Shown one piece after another: positions 1 to 8,807 of a DNA stretch of 64,000 bases. Each line of letters begins with the position of its first letter. The first letter of the stretch is position 1. The translations under genes and the position numbers were made by a program. The notes under the pieces were generated by a model. The model did no database searches. It was not told the origin of the DNA and saw only the letters and a list, made by a program, of their open reading frames with translations. The stretch comes from Shewanella sp. HN-41 (GTDB taxonomy: Bacteria; Pseudomonadota; Gammaproteobacteria; Enterobacterales; Shewanellaceae): assembly GCF_000217915.1 (NCBI RefSeq), contig NZ_AFOZ01000014.1, forward strand, positions 124,001 through 188,000. The letters run 5' to 3'.

Positions 1-1778
1 TGACCCACGGTTTGGGTGGTATCGAATGGGCTAACTATGGTCTTGTGTTCACCGGTTAAGGTTTTACCATTCACCAGAGGACCCGCTTGCCACTGAGTCG
101 ATTTGAATTTGTCTAAGGCAGCGAAGAATGGCTCAGATTCGGAAATGATGTTCATGTTTAATCCCTTGGAATTTTTGCGATCGCTACCGAAGATATCGGT
201 AGGTAAAACGATTTTGTTGTTAGCCAGGGTTTTGTAGCCTGTCAGGGTTTTCAGTGGGTGAACCACTAGTGACTCGATAGGCGTTTTTGGATCCACCAGT
301 TTGTGGACGAACGAAGTATTAGCCCCGTTTTCCAGTAGACGGCGAACTAAGTAGGGCAGCAGATCCTTATGGGCACCGATAGGCGCATAGATACGCACCG
401 CTTTCGCGCCAGCTTCCGACAGAATGGTGTCGTATAGCTCTTGTCCCATGCCGTGTAGGCGTTGGAACTCGTGGTTACGATCGCCCGCCATATCGGAAAT
501 CGCCGCAACGGTTTGCGCGTTATGGCTGGCAAATTGCGGGTAAATCGCACCGCGAGTGGCGTCTGATAATAAGTAACGGGCGCAGGCTAAGTAAGAAACG
601 TCAGTACCGGCTTTGCGAGTGTAGAGTGGGTAAGCGGCTTCGCCAGCTTGCTGTGCCCATTTCAGTTCGCTATCCCAATAGGCGCCTTTAACTAAGCGGA
701 CTGGGATTTCATCCCCTTGATCTTTCGCCAGACGTGTTAACCATACCAATACGGGCAGGGCGCGCTTAGAGTAAGCTTGAACCACGATACCGAGTAATCC
801 CCAGCCTTTAGTGGCTTCGGCATTAAACAGTTTTTGAAATAGTTTTAGTGATAATTCGAGGCGATCAACTTCTTCTGCATCGATAGAAATACCGATATTT
901 AAGCTGCGCGCGAGTTTAATTAGGCGGATGACGGTGTCGTACAGTTCTGTCAACACACGGTCTTCGTTAGCGACTTCGTAACGCGGGTGCAGCGCCGATA
1001 ATTTGATTGAGATCGTTGGGCGAGGTGACTCGTTTTCGTTATAGTTTTGAGCACCTAACTCAGTGATTGCATTGGCGTAATCGGTATAGTATTTCTCGGC
1101 ATCTTTACGGGTTAATGCCGCTTCGCCCAGCATGTCGTAGGAATGGGTATAACCCAGTTTACGTTTATCCTCACTGTTCTTTAGGGCCTCTTTCATGGTG
1201 CGACCCAGTACGAATTGCTTACCCATGATCTTCATCGCCGCCATCATGGCTTGGCGGATAACGGGTTCACCTAAACGGTTGACTAAACGGTTTAATAGGT
1301 TGCTTGGGGTACCATCGATTTTTTTATCCAGCTTAACGATTTTACCCGTGAGCATTAGGCCCCAGGTCGATGCGTTCACGAGCACAGAGTCACTCTTGCT
1401 CATATGCTCATCCCACTTAGCACCTGACAGTTTGTCTTCAATCAGTGCGTCGGCGGTGGCGGCATCGGGAATACGTAACAGGGCTTCGGCTAAACACATC
1501 AGGATAATGCCTTCCTGTGTTTCTAAGCTGTACTGTTGGAGGAAGGCGTCGATGCCGACCATTAGACCTTTTTTCTCGAATTGACGAACCTTATTGACCA
1601 GTTCGTGGGCACGACGAGTGACGCGCTCTATGGCTTCATCACTGGAGGGTACTAGTTTGATTAACTCTGACAAGTATTGTTCTTCATCGACAATGTAGTT
1701 GTCGGTGACGGCTCTGAACAGTTCGTCGAGATTGGCAGAATCGTATCGGCCTGCCAGCACTTCACTCGCTTTGAACAT
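1..1778 (-). CDS. putA: Bifunctional proline dehydrogenase / glutamate-semialdehyde dehydrogenase PutA (5' part, runs off the left edge)
   Basis: PutA oxidises proline to pyrroline-5-carboxylate with FAD and then to glutamate with NAD+. The reading frame is open from the start codon to the window edge, giving about 592 N-terminal residues. These cover the PRODH barrel (RLVKGAYWDSELKWAQ near residue 360, FASHNAQTV near 417) and the entry to the aldehyde dehydrogenase domain (GPLVNGKTL close to the edge). The ATG at 1778 is preferred over the in-frame ATG at 1793 because GGAAG lies 8 bases before it. The protein starts straight into the PRODH region (MFKASEVLAGRYDSANLDEL), so it lacks the N-terminal ribbon-helix-helix domain that makes E. 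coli PutA its own repressor. Control must therefore come from another protein. The identification is firm. Confidence 0.95.
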   Translation of the reverse strand, partial: MFKASEVLAGRYDSANLDELFRAVTDNYIVDEEQYLSELIKLVPSSDEAIERVTRRAHELVNKVRQFEKKGLMVGIDAFLQQYSLETQEGIILMCLAEALLRIPDAATADALIEDKLSGAKWDEHMSKSDSVLVNASTWGLMLTGKIVKLDKKIDGTPSNLLNRLVNRLGEPVIRQAMMAAMKIMGKQFVLGRTMKEALKNSEDKRKLGYTHSYDMLGEAALTRKDAEKYYTDYANAITELGAQNYNENESPRPTISIKLSALHPRYEVANEDRVLTELYDTVIRLIKLARSLNIGISIDAEEVDRLELSLKLFQKLFNAEATKGWGLLGIVVQAYSKRALPVLVWLTRLAKDQGDEIPVRLVKGAYWDSELKWAQQAGEAAYPLYTRKAGTDVSYLACARYLLSDATRGAIYPQFASHNAQTVAAISDMAGDRNHEFQRLHGMGQELYDTILSEAGAKAVRIYAPIGAHKDLLPYLVRRLLENGANTSFVHKLVDPKTPIESLVVHPLKTLTGYKTLANNKIVLPTDIFGSDRKNSKGLNMNIISESEPFFAALDKFKSTQWQAGPLVNGKTLTGEHKTIVSPFDTTQTVG

Positions 1779-1858
1779 AGTAATCGCTTCCATCTTGGCC
1801 AATTATCTAGGCGTTATTGTTGAAACAAAAATGGGGGGCGCGAAACGCATTTGATATT

Positions 1859-1868
1859 TTGTATACAA
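1859..1868. promoter_or_regulatory. Palindromic candidate operator upstream of putA
   Basis: TTGTATACAA is a perfect 10-bp palindrome about 80 bp upstream of the putA start, in an AT-rich stretch and with partial symmetry on both sides. The shape suits a GntR-type repressor, but no regulator gene is next to it. The role is inferred. Confidence 0.35.
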
Positions 1869-1988
1869 TATGAAGGTTTTCGCGCGCAGATTATACAACC
1901 AAAATGTGACGGGCAACACTCTAGCGTGGAAGAATGTGAAGAATGTTTAACTCGGGTGTCAATTAGCGGATGTAACGCTTGATTGACA

Positions 1989-2020
1989 AAAAAGCCAGCG
2001 TTTGAAAACACTGGCTTTTT
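1989..2020 (-). terminator. Bidirectional-type intrinsic terminator after the SH3 gene
   Basis: AAAAAGCCAG at 1989-1998 pairs exactly with CTGGCTTTTT at 2011-2020. An A-run leads in and a T-run leads out. It lies just past the stop of the minus-strand SH3 gene and so separates it from putA. Confidence 0.8.
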
Positions 2021-2053
2021 AAAGGAATAAATCTTGCTGTAACCCTAAAATTA

Positions 2054-2632
2054 TTACATCCAGCGTTTCTTGTTACGGCGTTGTGGTCTAGGCAAGTAAA
2101 CCAAAATAACCCCAATAATTAATCCGGCAGCAGCGATCAGCCCGCCTTCGCGCCATAGGGCAAATTGAGCCTCCTGTGCACTACGGTCAACGGCCACTTT
2201 GAGACTATCACGCTCCTGCGTGGTTTTGCTCAGCATGGTTTCGGCTTCGTTTAACTTAGCTTTGAGCTCAGCGACTTCATCGGTATGGTTATCCGTAGAA
2301 CTTAATACTTCTGCCAGTTTCGCTTTTGCTTCGTTGAGCTCATTTGTCAAGGTTGACACTTGCTCACGAAAACTTGGGCTTGAACTGATTAGGTTGGTCG
2401 GCACCCAACCTTCGCGACCTTTGTGATCGATTATTTTTGAATAATCGCCCTGAGTTTCGCCTAGGAACGTAATAGGTTGACCCGCTTCAATCGAACCCAA
2501 AATACGAAAATCAGTACCTGGGCCATTGAGAATATAAAGAAACACGTTATCCGAGATGTAGCGGGATTGGCCTTCGGCCAGCAGGTTGGAAGACAGTAAC
2601 ATCATTCCCACCAGAGTCAGGAGTCTTAACAC
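2054..2632 (-). CDS. ygiM: SH3-domain membrane-anchored protein (TIGR04211 / YgiM-like)
   Basis: This is a 192-residue envelope protein of unknown biochemical role. It has a signal peptide (MLRLLTLVGMMLLSSNLLAEG), a bacterial SH3 domain at about residues 22-85 (YISDNVFLYILNGPGTDFRILGS, GREGWVP), a coiled coil at about 90-150, and one membrane segment (LIAAAGLIIGVILVYL) followed by a basic tail (RPQRRNKKRW). That order matches the TIGR04211 family, which includes E. coli YgiM. A terminator follows it, and a 10-bp-stem hairpin separates it from the upstream pit gene, so it is probably transcribed alone. In E. coli ygiM lies near ygiF, glnE and hldE, which all occur further along this window. 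Confidence 0.8.
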   Translation of the reverse strand: MLRLLTLVGMMLLSSNLLAEGQSRYISDNVFLYILNGPGTDFRILGSIEAGQPITFLGETQGDYSKIIDHKGREGWVPTNLISSSPSFREQVSTLTNELNEAKAKLAEVLSSTDNHTDEVAELKAKLNEAETMLSKTTQERDSLKVAVDRSAQEAQFALWREGGLIAAAGLIIGVILVYLPRPQRRNKKRWM

Positions 2633-2693
2633 TTTTGTATTCTCATCAACGAAATAGTGACCACATGCTAGGGATTTGAGGCCTGCAATGCAA

Positions 2694-2716
2694 GAGGGAA
2701 GTCATAGACTTCCCTC
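2694..2716 (-). terminator. Perfect hairpin between pit and the SH3 gene
   Basis: GAGGGAAGTC, a 3-base loop and GACTTCCCTC form a 10-bp perfect stem about 80 bp after the pit stop. The following T-tract is poor (TTGC), so termination is likely but not certain. Confidence 0.4.
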
Positions 2717-2797
2717 AACTTTGCCGCATCCATGCCTGCTATTCCTGTATTGTCATGCTTTTTTATGGCGAACGTGCCATAGGAGCCCTCATTCTTC

Positions 2798-4087
2798 TTA
2801 GTTAAAGATGCCTTTAATCATAAAGAAGAAGATGATGGATAAACCCGCACCCGCAGGTAAGGTGACCACCCAAGAGACAACGATATTGCGCACTACGCCG
2901 ATGTTAATCGCCGCGATACCACGGGCCATACCGACACCTAATACCGCACCGACTAAGGTTTGAGTTGTAGAGATAGGTAAGCCTGTACCCGAGGCGATAA
3001 CCACGGTAGACGCCGCCGCTAATTCGGCCGCAAAGCCACGGCTCGGGGTTAAGTGAGTAATGTTCTTACCAATAGTTTGCATCACGCGCTTACCGAAAAT
3101 CGCCAGCCCCATGACGATACCTACGGCGCCTAAGGGTAAAATCCACCAGACTAAAGCGGATTTAGAGGCAATTTCACCGCCACTGCTTACCACAGAGACC
3201 ACAGCCGCTAATGGACCAATGGCGTTGGCAACGTCGTTTGAACCGTGGGCGAAAGCCATACAACAGGCGGTGACGACCATGAGAATCGCAAACACTTTCT
3301 CTACGTTGGCAAACATGGTTTGGCGATTGGTTTTGTCACTCATTTTCAAACGCGAAATTGCGATTTTGCCGAAAATACCTACGGCTAATGCGACTACACC
3401 CGCGAGCATATAAGCATCAACACCTTTAATATTGATACCGACATGGCTTAAGCCCTTCAAAATAGTGACTAATGCCATGATAAAACCCGCAAATGCCATG
3501 TAAAAAGGTACATAGCGTTTCGCGTTGCTCAATGGATCATCGGTATTGAAGATTAACTTTTGCGTGCTCTGGAATATGGTAAAAGCAATAAAACCCGAAA
3601 TAGCTGGGGTAATCACCCAAGAACCTACGATACCGCCGACTTTATCCCATGAAACAGATTCACTACCAACACCCACTGCGGCGAAGCCGATAATCGCTCC
3701 CACAATAGAGTGAGTCGTAGACACTGGCCAGCCTAAGGCTGATGCTACGACTAACCAAATCCCTGCGGCTAACAATGAGCCAATCATACCGTAAACCAGT
3801 AATTCTGGCGTCGCAGTGAAATAGCTAGGATCAATAATCCCGTTACGGATTGTACTGGTGACTTCGCCACCCGCTAAATAAGCGCCTGCAAATTCAAAAA
3901 TCATAGCGATAATAATCGCTTGTTTAATTGTGATTGCATTTGAACCTACAGAGGTTCCCATCGCATTGGCGACGTCATTCGCACCAATACCCCAAGCCAT
4001 GAGAAAACCAAATGCGGCCGCAACGGCAATAAGCCACGGGCCGTTGGTGACTAAGACGTTAGCCACCTCAATACCTGCATCAACCAT
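2798..4087 (-). CDS. pit: PiT-family inorganic phosphate transporter
   Basis: This low-affinity phosphate (metal-phosphate) symporter of the inner membrane has 429 residues. It carries the duplicated PiT signature: GANDVANAMGTSVGSNAI near residue 35 and GSNDVANAIGPLAAVV near residue 280. Each is followed by a conserved STT motif (PVSTTHSIVGA, PISTTQTLVGA), and about ten hydrophobic helices can be counted. The gene lies 25 bp after a DUF47 gene on the same strand. The Pit/DUF47 pair is a common operon in which the PhoU-like partner is thought to modulate transport. A candidate Pho box lies upstream of the pair. Confidence 0.93.
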   Translation of the reverse strand: MVDAGIEVANVLVTNGPWLIAVAAAFGFLMAWGIGANDVANAMGTSVGSNAITIKQAIIIAMIFEFAGAYLAGGEVTSTIRNGIIDPSYFTATPELLVYGMIGSLLAAGIWLVVASALGWPVSTTHSIVGAIIGFAAVGVGSESVSWDKVGGIVGSWVITPAISGFIAFTIFQSTQKLIFNTDDPLSNAKRYVPFYMAFAGFIMALVTILKGLSHVGINIKGVDAYMLAGVVALAVGIFGKIAISRLKMSDKTNRQTMFANVEKVFAILMVVTACCMAFAHGSNDVANAIGPLAAVVSVVSSGGEIASKSALVWWILPLGAVGIVMGLAIFGKRVMQTIGKNITHLTPSRGFAAELAAASTVVIASGTGLPISTTQTLVGAVLGVGMARGIAAINIGVVRNIVVSWVVTLPAGAGLSIIFFFMIKGIFN

Positions 4088-4112
4088 ATTGATACCTTGA
4101 TAACCTTATTTA

Positions 4113-4793
4113 TTAAACGCGAGCCAGCATAAGCTCAAGACGTGACCCGACGCGTTCGGCGAGATCCGCAAGACCACCGACCCATTCAATCGTTTTGTAG
4201 AGGAACATCACATCGACAGGATTCAATTCTGACTCCAGGGCGAACAGCTGACGGCGTAACTGAATTTGTAGATCGTCAGTATCTTCTTCGATGATATCGA
4301 GCTCGTTGATCATTTTGGCCACTAAGTCGACTTCACGACCGCGGAAACCCGTTTCTAACAGATCTTCTAGCTCGTTAATGACTTGTTGTGCAAGACCTAC
4401 CGCATCAATACAGCGTTGTAGATAGGCAATAAAAGGCACTTGCATGACCTGAGGGATAAGCAATTGACGTCCGATAACACGACCAGAGATATCTTTTGCT
4501 TTGTTAGCGATTTTATCTTGTTGAGTTAATAGTTCCAATAAATCAGTACGTTCTACCGGCATAAACAAACCGCTTGGCAGAGTGAGACGAATTTCACGTT
4601 TGAGTGAATCACCTTGCTTTTCGGCTAAACTGATTTGCTTACGTAGTTGAACTGCATTATCCCAGTTACCTGTGATAGTGGCTTCGAAAAAGGGGACCAG
4701 TAACGATGCGCAATCGTAGACCTTGTCCATGTGCTCTTGAAGAGGCTTAATTGGCGATTTTGCAAACACGCCCAAAATAGAGTTTACTGGCAT
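4113..4793 (-). CDS. DUF47 / TIGR00153 PhoU-like protein, partner of Pit
   Basis: This 226-residue helical protein matches the TIGR00153/DUF47 family: MPVNSILGVFAKSPIKPLQEHMDKV at the start, then long amphipathic helices with ISLAEKQGDSLKREIRLTLP and the acidic stretch INELDIIEEDTDD. Family members resemble PhoU and usually sit beside a PiT transporter, as here (25 bp gap, same strand). It is the first gene of the operon. A regulatory role on Pit is inferred from context; no enzymatic motif is visible. Confidence 0.88.
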   Translation of the reverse strand: MPVNSILGVFAKSPIKPLQEHMDKVYDCASLLVPFFEATITGNWDNAVQLRKQISLAEKQGDSLKREIRLTLPSGLFMPVERTDLLELLTQQDKIANKAKDISGRVIGRQLLIPQVMQVPFIAYLQRCIDAVGLAQQVINELEDLLETGFRGREVDLVAKMINELDIIEEDTDDLQIQLRRQLFALESELNPVDVMFLYKTIEWVGGLADLAERVGSRLELMLARV

Positions 4794-4948
4794 TGCCGTT
4801 TACCTATTTAGATTGTTCCATGATTGGAAAAAGCGGGCGCATGTTAACCTATGCGTCCGCGTATTGAAACTGTGTTTTTTGAGAAAAAATCACAGCTATA
4901 TTCTAACGGGTTCTATACCAACTTCAAAACCAAATCCTAAGGGATTTT

Positions 4949-4966
4949 TATGACACATTTGTGACA
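4949..4966 (-). promoter_or_regulatory. Candidate Pho box for the DUF47-pit operon
   Basis: Read on the minus strand, TGTCACA and TGTCATA are separated by 4 bases, giving an 11-bp repeat as in PhoB boxes. About 9 bases downstream is TAGGAT, a possible -10 hexamer. It lies about 155 bp upstream of the DUF47 start and 60 bp upstream of the divergent CYTH-CHAD gene. This is a motif match by eye only. Confidence 0.4.
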
Positions 4967-5024
4967 TTATGAATTAAAGATGACACATGGGTGAATGTTT
5001 GATGACAAAGTGAGCGATCGTGCA

Positions 5025-6536
5025 ATGAATGCTGAGATTGAATTAAAGCTGTTTTTTCTACCGCAATACCAAGAATCCCTGATAAATAAGTTAGATAGCC
5101 TCGATAGCTCTGTACCTCAAGGTCAGCGTCGTTTAGCAAATGGTTATTTTGATACTCCCGACCTCCAGTTACGCCATTGGGACATGGGATTGCGGGTGCG
5201 TGGTTACGATGAGCATAAAGAACAGACCATAAAAACGGCTGGACAAGTTGTCGGTGGGATACATTCCCGGCCTGAATATAATGTAACCATTCAAGCAGAT
5301 AGCCCAGATTTAAGCCTATTCCCAGCCACAATTTGGCCCGTGGCTGCAGATATTGCCGCAGTTCAAGCTCAGTTGAGTTGTGTCTTTCACACTGATTTTT
5401 ATCGCCGCGCTTGGCATGTTGAAATTGACCAAAGTGTGATAGAAGTCGCATTAGATACCGGGGAGATTACCGCTAATGGCCAGCATGAAGCCCTATGCGA
5501 GCTAGAGTTTGAATTGCTCAGTGGTGACACTCAAGCACTGTTAACGCTCGCGATGCAAGTGGCGAATACCATTCCCGTGCGTTTAGGTAAAGCCAGTAAA
5601 GCACAGCGCGGGTACAGATTAGCGGGTAAACAAAAGCCCTTAGCACTCAGTGCGCTCGAATTCCTATCTCTGCCAACGCCGATGGACATGAATCTACACC
5701 AACCCCATCAACAAGAACTCACAGCCACCTGTCAGGTGTTACTCGAGACTGCACTCGAACGTTGGCAACTGCTTGAAGGCATGATAATTGAGGCGACAGA
5801 TAACGAAGCTTGTATCGCACTTTGGTGGCGGATGCGGGCCTGTATCCGTTTACTGCGAATGACCTTAACCCAGTTTGATTTGCTCGATGCCACTTTGGCA
5901 CAGCGGTTTATGGATATTGAACATCAGTTAGGTTTTATAGAAGAAGCTCAGACACTTACGACTTTGCTTGGTAGCCTAAAGGGCTTAGTGAATAGGCTTG
6001 CTGAAAGTAGCAGATTAACACGGCAACTGCGTGCTCAGTTTGATGAACTTAATCTCACCGAGCAGCTACCTTCTCTTTGGCGACAAGTGGAATATGGTCA
6101 ACTGCAACTGGCGATAGTCGATATTCTACTCAATATCAGCGCGGGCAATATTCCTTTAAATGACGAACTGGGGTTACAGCAACATGCCGATAGGGCTCAG
6201 CAAGCCTCTTGGCAGGCGATCCTCGATGCTATGCCTCTAGATAAAACTATGGGGTGCGATGATTACTTAGGATGTGTAAGGCTATTGGATGAAGGCATTC
6301 AAGTGGGTCAAGCCTATGGCGCTTTATATGAGGCTAAATCCCGTGATGCTTTTCGTGCTCCTTGGCAGGATATAGTGCTTGGGATCAAAACCTTAGCATG
6401 CTATCGCACCTTAAACAGGACGGCTCAGCAACTGGGGATTGATTTAAGTGAATGGCTTGAGGAAAAACAGCAAAGCCTATTGTTCGCCATGGAATCATCC
6501 AGACAAAATGCACTGCAGCAAACAATCTATTGGTAG
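5025..6536 (+). CDS. CYTH and CHAD domain protein (YgiF-type inorganic triphosphatase)
   Basis: The 503-residue protein has an N-terminal CYTH domain with the diagnostic EIELKL (ExExK) motif at residues 4-9, followed by YFDTPDLQLRHWDMGLRVRG and ELEFELLSGD. A C-terminal CHAD helical domain starts near residue 230 (CIALWWRMRACIRLLRMTL, DIEHQLGFIEEAQTL). E. coli YgiF, with the same architecture, hydrolyses inorganic triphosphate, and CHAD domains bind polyphosphate. The ATG at 5025 is chosen over 4995 because family members begin almost directly with the ExExK strand. It is divergent from the DUF47-pit operon, giving a shared phosphate theme. Confidence 0.85.
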   Translation: MNAEIELKLFFLPQYQESLINKLDSLDSSVPQGQRRLANGYFDTPDLQLRHWDMGLRVRGYDEHKEQTIKTAGQVVGGIHSRPEYNVTIQADSPDLSLFPATIWPVAADIAAVQAQLSCVFHTDFYRRAWHVEIDQSVIEVALDTGEITANGQHEALCELEFELLSGDTQALLTLAMQVANTIPVRLGKASKAQRGYRLAGKQKPLALSALEFLSLPTPMDMNLHQPHQQELTATCQVLLETALERWQLLEGMIIEATDNEACIALWWRMRACIRLLRMTLTQFDLLDATLAQRFMDIEHQLGFIEEAQTLTTLLGSLKGLVNRLAESSRLTRQLRAQFDELNLTEQLPSLWRQVEYGQLQLAIVDILLNISAGNIPLNDELGLQQHADRAQQASWQAILDAMPLDKTMGCDDYLGCVRLLDEGIQVGQAYGALYEAKSRDAFRAPWQDIVLGIKTLACYRTLNRTAQQLGIDLSEWLEEKQQSLLFAMESSRQNALQQTIYW

Positions 6537-6549
6537 TTCATTGTGACGA

Positions 6550-7395
6550 TTAGGGCCCATGGAGTGGGCTCTCGTGTTTTTTATCTTCTAATGCCTGCTT
6601 TAGCTCGGCAATTTTCGCCAGCATTTGCGCTTGATTCAGCTCCATTTGTTGCTGACTAGCCTCCATCCTCGCCAACGCGATTTCTAACTCTGACTTGATT
6701 TCGGCCTTATGGGCGTCTTGGCGTTCCTGTCTCTCGGTTTCATCGGGCGCGACAAATACCGATGCCATATAGCCCGAAATCACCCCGAAGAAGCTGACGC
6801 CGCTAACGATAACGATGCCGCCGACGATATGACCCGCGGTACTGACAGGGTAGTAATCCCCATAACCTACGGTTGAGATAGTGACTAAGGCCCACCAAAT
6901 GGCTTGTTCGGCGGTTTGAATATTAGCGCCTTCGGTACCGCTTTCGACGATCAAAATAATGATTGAGGCAAACGTGAGGATAGTCACCATGGCGACCAAT
7001 AGGCTAGCTAAGGTGGTTTGTTTACGCTGTTTTATCAGTGGTAAGAGTAGGGAACGGCTCATGCGGATCAGACGGATAACCCTTAGGATCTGGAACACAC
7101 GGGCGATACGTAGGGCTTCAATTGCCGGAATGCTGGCAATAAAATCAATCCAATGATGGCGTAGGTAAAAGGTTTTATCTCGGGCACGAAACAGGCCAAT
7201 AAAAAAATTAGCCATGAAAATCAAACAAATGGTCGTATCAATAAAAAACAATAACCGATTGGTTTCACCATCGAGGCGACCAAAGGTCATGATCAGCACT
7301 ATGATCACAGATAGCAATGATAACAACATCATCGCTAACTCGAAGGGAGAAGGGCCTCCAAGCGTACGGAGTGACCAAGGTGTTTTATCAGTCAT
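6550..7395 (-). CDS. Voltage-gated-type potassium channel (6TM, one pore)
   Basis: The 281-residue channel subunit has about six membrane segments. An S4-like helix carries arginines every third residue (LRIARVFQILRVIRLIRMSR, near residues 95-114). The pore loop has the K+ selectivity filter TVGYGDYYP near residue 175, and a C-terminal coiled coil (about 220-275) is rich in Gln and Glu. This matches bacterial Kv-like channels annotated as ion transporters. It lies downstream of the tandem-RHH gene on the same strand with a gap of about 145 bp, so co-transcription is uncertain. The filter predicts K+ selectivity; gating is inferred from S4. Confidence 0.88.
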   Translation of the reverse strand: MTDKTPWSLRTLGGPSPFELAMMLLSLLSVIIVLIMTFGRLDGETNRLLFFIDTTICLIFMANFFIGLFRARDKTFYLRHHWIDFIASIPAIEALRIARVFQILRVIRLIRMSRSLLLPLIKQRKQTTLASLLVAMVTILTFASIIILIVESGTEGANIQTAEQAIWWALVTISTVGYGDYYPVSTAGHIVGGIVIVSGVSFFGVISGYMASVFVAPDETERQERQDAHKAEIKSELEIALARMEASQQQMELNQAQMLAKIAELKQALEDKKHESPLHGP

Positions 7396-7539
7396 GCTTC
7401 ACATGATCCCGTTTTGTGCGGCGAATATCTAAGGTAAAAGACTTTACCCTACGAGTAAATTAACTTCGTGATAAATGATGGGTTATCACTTAGGTGTTAA
7501 CTACGCTAAGTATTGACCATAGCCAGACCTTGTCGAGAC

Positions 7540-7869
7540 TCATTTTTTATCGACGAAGTGGACTAAATCATCGAGAACACGACGCTTAATTTCCAATTGC
7601 GCATCGGCACTGAGGCCATATTTTTCGGCGAGTTGTACATAATCTTCGGCATTGAGGGATACGGTTAAGCGTGGACGAGTCGGGCGTTTTGATACGCTAA
7701 GACCTAAAATGGTACGGATTTGATCCGAAGGACTCACACCCGCATCCAGTGCCGCTTTACGGATAGAGTATTGAAATTTTTCATCGAGATCGAATGCCAC
7801 TTGTGTCGCCTTGGCAGCCTGTTGATTCTTCAACCATTGCTCTGGAAGTGGATTTTTCGTTTTACTCAT
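7540..7869 (-). CDS. Small protein with two ribbon-helix-helix-like repeats
   Basis: I do not recognise a named family for this 109-residue protein. Two segments look like ribbon-helix-helix units. The first is a strand (TQVAFDLDE) followed by helices KFQYSIRKAALDAG and SPSDQIRTILGL. The second is RPRLTVSLNAE followed by DYVQLAEKYGLS and ADAQLEIKRRVLDDL. The linker and N-terminus are basic (SKTKNPLPEQWLKN, SVSKRPTRPR). Such folds usually bind short DNA palindromes as dimers, and a tandem copy could act as a one-chain version. It lies at the downstream end of the stress island, so it is a conceivable regulator of it. DNA binding is an inference from pattern only. Confidence 0.6.
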   Translation of the reverse strand: MSKTKNPLPEQWLKNQQAAKATQVAFDLDEKFQYSIRKAALDAGVSPSDQIRTILGLSVSKRPTRPRLTVSLNAEDYVQLAEKYGLSADAQLEIKRRVLDDLVHFVDKK

Positions 7870-7945
7870 TACGTATTACCTGTTGCTATCAACCATTTAT
7901 GTCACTAACTATAGCGAGACTGGACTCTGCGATTGTATTTCGCTT

Positions 7946-7972
7946 GATAAAGTGCGAGTTTCGCACTTTATC
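7946..7972. repeat. 12-bp perfect hairpin between the DUF4178-like and RHH-like genes
   Basis: GATAAAGTGCGA, loop GTT and TCGCACTTTATC form an exact 12-bp stem. It lies 13 bases after the stop of the minus-strand DUF4178-like gene and 77 bases before the next start. There is no good T-tract, so it may be a weak terminator, an mRNA-end stabiliser or an operator. Confidence 0.45.
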
Positions 7973-7984
7973 TTATTCTAGCCA

Positions 7985-8638
7985 CTACTTGCTAGGCCAG
8001 TAATCTCTAATGTCTGTGATTGGTCTATATAGCGTTAATACTACATCGGTATCGCCACCTTCGTAGACTTCAACTTCCAGCGCGCGACTCTCGTCATCAT
8101 CAAGTAAAAGATAATATTCAAAGGGTTCACCCGTGGCACCATTGGCATCTTGGGGTGGCTTAAGATTGCGATAATCTTCGCGGTGAAAGTAACCAAAGGC
8201 GGCAAAAGTCACTTGATGGTATTTTTTCCCTAACCATTGCTCAAGTTGATTGGTGGTATCTGCCGGTAATTCCTGAGTTAGTAGCGTTGCATGGCCAGGC
8301 TCATCAAATAGCGTGCTAAATTGCTCCAAATCAAAAATCTGTTCCACCTGAGAGCGAGAAATTTTTAAGGAAAAGGCGAGGTAGGTTTCATCGTCCTCTT
8401 CAATGCTTAAATAAATCGTCTCGCTACCATGGCCCTTGAGCACCCATTCTGCCTGCTGGCGGCGTTCAAACTCATAGGTGTTAACGGCTTCGACCTTAAG
8501 CTGCTGACCGCGCAATTGTGTGGGTAAAGCAAAGCTGTTATCGATGGAGATCATATCGCCCACATTGAGCTGGGAGGGGTGATTAAGCTCGCGCAGTGGG
8601 GGTGCTTTTTTGCCAAAAATACTGTTGAAAAATCCCAT
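7985..8638 (-). CDS. DUF4178/YjfK-like protein of the PspA-polyamine module
   Basis: The 217-residue protein starts MGFFNSIFGKKAPPLREL and continues with NVGDMISIDNSFAL and a W/E-rich beta region (FERRQQAEWVLKGHGSETIYLSIEEDDETYLAFS). This suggests a DUF4178-type fold; E. coli YjfK (DUF2491) is the alternative. No catalytic motif is evident, and there is no signal peptide or membrane helix, so it is probably cytosolic. GGAG lies 5 bases before the ATG. A strong terminator separates it from pspA upstream, so it probably has its own promoter. Genes of this kind often travel with PspA, DUF350 and SpeE-like genes; the molecular function is unknown. Confidence 0.6.
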   Translation of the reverse strand: MGFFNSIFGKKAPPLRELNHPSQLNVGDMISIDNSFALPTQLRGQQLKVEAVNTYEFERRQQAEWVLKGHGSETIYLSIEEDDETYLAFSLKISRSQVEQIFDLEQFSTLFDEPGHATLLTQELPADTTNQLEQWLGKKYHQVTFAAFGYFHREDYRNLKPPQDANGATGEPFEYYLLLDDDESRALEVEVYEGGDTDVVLTLYRPITDIRDYWPSK

Positions 8639-8741
8639 AGTTACTCCTACTGGCGGTGCCCGTGTGCGGTGGATCCCAATGCCGCATAGTTAGCCATAGG
8701 CTGCGAAATATCACGGGCTGAGGTTCAATTGCGAATAAAGC

Positions 8742-8793
8742 AAAAAAATGCCGAGCTCAATAGGGGGTGATGATCCCACTGAAGCTCGGCATT
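8742..8793 (-). terminator. Intrinsic terminator after pspA
   Basis: On the minus strand AATGCCGAGCT and AGCTCGGCATT form an 11-bp stem closing a 25-base loop, followed by a run of seven T. It lies just past the pspA stop and ends the yjfI-pspA transcript. Confidence 0.8.
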
Positions 8794-8807
8794 CGGTCAC
8801 ACATTAC

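Noticed and set aside
4948..5451. A 167-codon minus-strand ORF opposite the CYTH-CHAD gene
   Set aside because: It overlaps a clearly conserved CYTH domain on the other strand and has no recognisable family.
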